64,000 nt of DNA. It comes from Absidia repens (lineage: Eukaryota > Mucoromycota > Mucoromycetes > Mucorales > Cunninghamellaceae). The translations under genes and the position numbers were made by a program. Location: positions 372,001 to 436,000 of the forward strand of contig MCGE01000028.1 in NCBI GenBank assembly GCA_002105175.1. The letters are read 5' to 3'. This document shows positions 60,418 to 64,000 of this stretch, piece after piece (position 1 is the first letter of the stretch; every line of letters begins with the position of its first letter). A model generated the notes under the pieces. That model saw only the letters and a program-made list of their open reading frames with translations. It was not told the DNA's origin and searched no databases.

Positions 60418-62574
60418 ATGTCCACTGCTGCTAGACGCCAACTCTTCAGACTTTCTGGAACCCTTCAATCTGCTCGTGTTATGGCCACCAGAGCCACTGC
60501 TCGTGCCGCTCCCTTGCTGGCTTCTCATGCTCGTCAATACTCTTGCCTTCCCTCGTAAGGAGTGTCACAAAAAATAAAATCGAACTGCAGGATACTCATT
60601 GTTGTTGATTGTATTATCTTTAGAACTCAATTGACTGCTCTCCGTGCTATGTCCGCACCCATGATGAACAAAGACATCCGTCTTTACAGCTCTAAATGTA
60701 AGTTACTTTTTTGTTGGGGATGTTTTCGGTGAAGTATCGTACTAAACCCATCATTATCTTTAGCCTTCCCCGAACACAATGTCATTGCTATGCCTGCTCT
60801 CTCCCCCACGTAAGAATTTATTAAGGAACAAAATACGCCTAAATTATGAAATAACAAATAACTCAAACGACTGATCATGTTGTTTTGTTTGTATAGTATG
60901 ACTCAAGGTGGTATCGGCGCTTGGCAAAAGGCTGTAGGTGATGAAGTCCAACCTGGCGACGTTTTGGTTGAAATCGAAACCGATAAGGCTCAAATGGATT
61001 TTGAATGTCAAGAAGAAGGTTTCTTGGCCAAGATGTTGGTGGACACTGGTGCTAAGGATGTTCCTGTCGGCAAGGCAAGTTCACTAGTTATTTAGCTGGA
61101 AAAGTAGGATAGGATGAAGGCATAGGAAGACTCACATAACTATTTTTACCATGTAGGCTATTGCTATCTTTGTTGATGACAAAGATGATGTTGCTGCTTT
61201 CGAATCCTTCACTTTGGATGATGTTGAATCTGCCAGTGCTCCTGCTCAAGCTGCTGCTCCTGCCGAAGGTGCTGCCCCTGCCAAGGAAGACACATCTGCT
61301 GCCGCTCCCGCCAAGGAACAAACTTCCGCTGCTGCTCCTTCCAGTGGTAAGTACATGAGAAACCCAGTTGAATACGTTTTGTAAACTAAATCGAATTATG
61401 TTAACCATCGTTTAAAATTCGTAGGCAACGTGAAGGCTAGCCCCTACGCAAAGGTAAAAAACAAAAACAAAAAAAAAGCCAGGATCGTACAAGATTCGTA
61501 TTCCGCATGTCTTAACTTTTTATATTTTAGAAAACTGCCTCCGAACGTGGTCTTGATATCTCTCAAATGGAAGGCAGTGGACCTTCAGGTCGCGTAGTCA
61601 AGGATGATGTTGACAACTTCAAGGCTGGTAAGGGAAACAGAAGTATGAAGGGCGATTGGTCAAGGGTTCTAATTTTATATTTTTCAATTTTATGTGCTGT
61701 ATCCAGCTCAACCTGCCGCTGCTGCACCTGCCGCTTCTACACCTGCTGCTGCTCCACCAGCACCAGCTTACGCTCCTCAATCAGCCACTGGCGAAGCTTA
61801 CACCGACATTCCTGCCAGCAACATGCGCAAAATCATCGCCAGTCGCTTAACCGAATCCAAGCAACAATTGCCTCACTACTACTTGACTGTGGAAATCAAC
61901 ATGGATAAGATCAACAAATTACGCCAAGTGCTCAACACCTCCGCTGATGGCAAATACAAGTTGTCTGTCAACGATTTTGTGGTCAAGGCTGCTGCTTTGA
62001 GTTTGAAGAAGGTGCCTGAAGCCAATGCTGCCTGGCAAGGTGACTTCATTCGTCAATACAACACTTCTGATGTCTGTGTTGCTGTGGCCACTCCTACTGG
62101 TCTGATCACTCCTATCATTGGTCAAGCTGAAACCAAGGGATTGGCTGACATCTCCTCTCAAGTCCGTGATCTCGCTACCCGTGCTCGTGCTGGTAAGTTG
62201 GCTCCTCAAGAATACCAAGGCGGTTCCTTCACCATCTCCAACTTGGGTATGTTCGGTATCAAGAACTTCACTGCCATCATCAACCAACCTCAATCTTGTA
62301 TCTTGGCTGTCGGTGGTTCTCAACAAAAGGTTGTTGTCGATGAATCTTCTGAATCTGGTTTCGGTGTACGGGATGTTATGGAAGTCACCTTGAGGTAAGC
62401 AAACAATATATAAGAGTGCATAGTGGTAGTAAAATTAAAATATTTATTCATTCGTTGTATTTTTTTTTATTTTTTTGTAGCTGCGATCATCGTGTGGTTG
62501 ATGGCGCTGTCGGTGCTACTTGGTTACAAGCCTTCCGTGAATACATGGAACAACCTTTGAAGATGATGTTGTAA
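60418..62574 (+). CDS. LAT1: Pyruvate dehydrogenase E2 (dihydrolipoamide acetyltransferase)
   Basis: Nine exons (60418-60554, 60624-60697, 60764-60809, 60897-61074, 61157-61346, 61425-61453, 61531-61627, 61707-62394, 62481-62574) give 510 aa. An Arg/Ala-rich N-terminus (1-75) is the mitochondrial presequence. One lipoyl domain carries Lys116 in [11 protein letters not shown]. An Ala/Pro linker, an E3-binding segment ([28 protein letters not shown]) and a second Ala/Pro linker lead to the catalytic domain with His483 and Asp487 in DHRVVDGA. It transfers acetyl groups from lipoate to CoA in the pyruvate dehydrogenase complex. Intron 4 uses a GC donor (AAG|GCAAGT). Codon use is strongly biased to C/T-ending codons, which fits high expression. 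AATAAAG near 62731 is the likely poly(A) signal. Confidence 0.96.
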
Positions 62575-62875
62575 ATGAAACAGTTCCTCTTATTTTTTAT
62601 ATAGCATCTACCCCCTCCCTCCTTTGACATTAGATAATCTTCTCTTTATACATTTTTATTTGTTTACATCTCCCCTACTTCTTCTCACCCTATCCCCTTC
62701 ATCTTGTTGATAGTCTATTTTGAAAAATCTTAATAAAGAAACAAAAGATTTTATACAAAAAAAATTATGGTTTGACACTAAAAAATGCAATGTTTGTGTA
62801 AATCTCCCACCCAACTTTTCTAGTCTCTCTTTCCCTTCTGTCTTCGTCATATTTTTCTTCTTCCTTTTTGTCATC
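62575..62875. other. Spacer between E2 and the methyltransferase gene
   Basis: A 300-nt tandem gap with the E2 3' end and the downstream promoter. It is pyrimidine-rich just before the ATG at 62876. No gene is visible. Confidence 0.5.
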
Positions 62876-63627
62876 ATGTCCAGTAGAACGAAAACCGTAC
62901 CCTTTGATTCTAAAGACTACTGGGATCACCGCTTCGCTCATGAACCGGCTTTCGACTGGCTTCTTGGTTGGAAAAGTCTCCAAAAGTACTTGGAACCACA
63001 TTTACCAGCTCCGCCAACGCCAATTCTTCATTGTAAGGTTAGATATATATATATATATATGTGTACGTTTGTTGCTGATATTTATACCTTTCTTCGCAGT
63101 AGGATGTGGTAACTCACCACTAGCCTTTCACATGGCCGAAGCAGGGTATAGAAGAATTGTCAATGTCGATTATTCGGCACCAGTAATCGAAAAAATGGCG
63201 GCAGAGGCAGTAAAAGCGCCATATGATCAGCTCGAGTGGGTTACCGCCGATTGTGTGCAAGATCTCAGCGCAGTGCAGTCTTGTGGCGGCAAAAATAATC
63301 CTCAATCGGATGGATGTATTATCCAGTGGTGCTTGATAAGACACTGACGGATTGTATTGCTTGTGGGGACGATGATCAGTTGAGTCGCCAGCATCAATTG
63401 GCATCCCAGATCGCTTCTGTTCAACCAGTCGGCGTACCTGGCTCAGCATTTCATTTTCCAATCAGCGGCATCATCCCGAGCCTGCTTCACCTTATCGTCT
63501 CATCAACAAAATCCCTGTATGGGTACCTCAACCTAATGATAAACCTGGGGCACCAGATATTTATTATTATCTTTATATTTTACAAAAGCAAAATGTTGAC
63601 GGGTTAGGGAACATGCAGGATATCTAG
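62876..63627 (+). pseudogene. METTL13-like SAM methyltransferase with apparent frameshifts
   Basis: Exon 1 (62876-63032) encodes FDSKDYWDHRFAHEPAFDWLLGW. Exon 2 from 63100 continues LGCGNSPLAFHMAEAGYRRIVNVDYS, the SAM-binding motif I and following strand of METTL13/EEF1A-methyltransferase-like enzymes. Near 63310 the frame must shift by one base to read YPVVLDKTLTDCIACG (motif with the conserved VLDK). It must shift again between about 63380 and 63460 to reach a family-like C-terminus (PYRLINKIPVWVPQ ... YYYLYILQK) ending at the TAG at 63625-63627. Without shifts the exon-2 frame stops at RH* near 63346. No GT-AG intron restores the frame convincingly, so this is a decayed gene or has sequence errors. 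The fold is clear, the state uncertain. Confidence 0.65.
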
Positions 63628-64000
63628 TTTAGTATGTATACTGTGTATAATTGAGAAGCTAGAGGTGAAAAACAGGCACTTTTTTTTTTTTTTTTTTTTT
63701 TTGAATAAACGTGAATATTGGTCTAATAAAACACAGATTTTCTGACATGAAATTAGCCGAAAATGTATCTTAGATATTCTACCGCTTTGACAGAATCTTG
63801 GGATGATACCAATTTTAATTTTTCAGATGCATATTCTGGCAGACGTCCGGTCCAAAATAAGTTATGGGCGTAGCCACCTCTCAATTTTTTTTTTCCCTGG
63901 CGAATATATCGTTCATGCAAGTAAAGTTCTTGGGGGGGGGGGCGCAATTAGACATTGAAATTCAAGTATCAGAACATGTTAAGGAATTCCCGACGAACTT
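63628..64000. other. 3' end region and unidentified minus-strand frame at window edge
   Basis: It contains a 23-T run (63680-63702) and AATAAAC at 63703, a likely poly(A) signal for the plus-strand gene. On the minus strand, 63947-63753 is open and contains GGYAHNLFWTGRLPEYASEK and ends EYLRYIFG*. It could be the last exon of a gene lying beyond the window, with an acceptor AG near 63930, but I recognise no family. Confidence 0.3.

Noticed and set aside
60897..61095. E2 lipoyl exon ending at SSLVI*
   Set aside because: That end is read-through into the GC-AG intron; the spliced form continues with conserved lipoyl-domain sequence.
63100..63400. 44-nt intron (GTGGCG...CCAG) repairing the methyltransferase frame
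   Set aside because: It would restore a frame but uses a weak GTGGCG donor and deletes the conserved residue before VLDK, so a frameshift is more likely.

Overview
The window is nuclear DNA of a filamentous fungus, most likely an early-diverging Mucoromycota lineage (Mucorales-like; an Absidia or Cunninghamella relative is a guess). The reasons are AT-rich intergenic DNA full of long A/T runs, short introns (about 45-100 nt) with GTAAGT-type donors, strongly fungal proteins (Thi5/NMT1, a Pma1-type H+-ATPase, a Cdc11-type septin, Nsp1), and genes that yeasts and most Dikarya lack or rarely keep, above all an Integrator subunit 13/Asunder homologue and a full TEA-domain factor with a TEAD-like C-terminal half. 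I found no rRNA, CRISPR array, plasmid or viral gene.

Layout. 0.2-10.5 kb, all minus strand: THI5 pyrimidine synthase, a carboxypeptidase Y-type vacuolar protease, the 17-exon INTS13 gene, and mitochondrial EF-Ts. 10.5-12.2 kb: intergenic, with four related hairpin-forming repeats. 12.2-20.0 kb: a TEAD-type factor and a CLASP microtubule protein (minus), then the SNARE VTI1 (plus) sharing a short divergent promoter with CLASP. 20-25 kb: gene-poor and repeat-rich. 25-32.3 kb: Pma1-type H+-ATPase (minus) divergent from PP4 catalytic subunit (plus), then nucleoporin NSP1 (plus). 32.6-36.5 kb: a FYVE protein and a septin (minus). 36.5-40.3 kb: intergenic with one tRNA-Ala(TGC). 40.3-47.0 kb, minus: bHLH factor, ORC6, AP-1/AP-2 beta-adaptin. 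47-50.4 kb: gene-poor. 50.4-53.3 kb: ABC-F ATPase (plus). 56.3-57.7 kb: intronless O-fucosyltransferase-like type II membrane protein (minus). 60.4-63.6 kb: pyruvate dehydrogenase E2 and a frameshifted METTL13-like methyltransferase (plus).

There is no operon or biosynthetic cluster. The genes are unrelated housekeeping functions (thiamine and pyruvate metabolism, vacuole and secretory traffic, cytoskeleton, replication, nuclear pore, transcription). I reassembled exons by hand from splice sites. For every intact multi-exon gene the summed exon length is a multiple of three and the protein length fits its family.

The most novel material is non-coding. An interspersed repeat family has at least nine copies in both orientations (about one per 7 kb), with a promoter-like head, a strongly conserved core and poly(A)-signal tails. 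A separate cluster at 10.9-11.4 kb has four units with matching inverted arms and a conserved loop. Genic oddities are a 4-nt initiator exon in NSP1, a GC-AG intron in the E2 gene, PP4 ending in Ile instead of Leu, and a FYVE finger with unusual zinc ligands.
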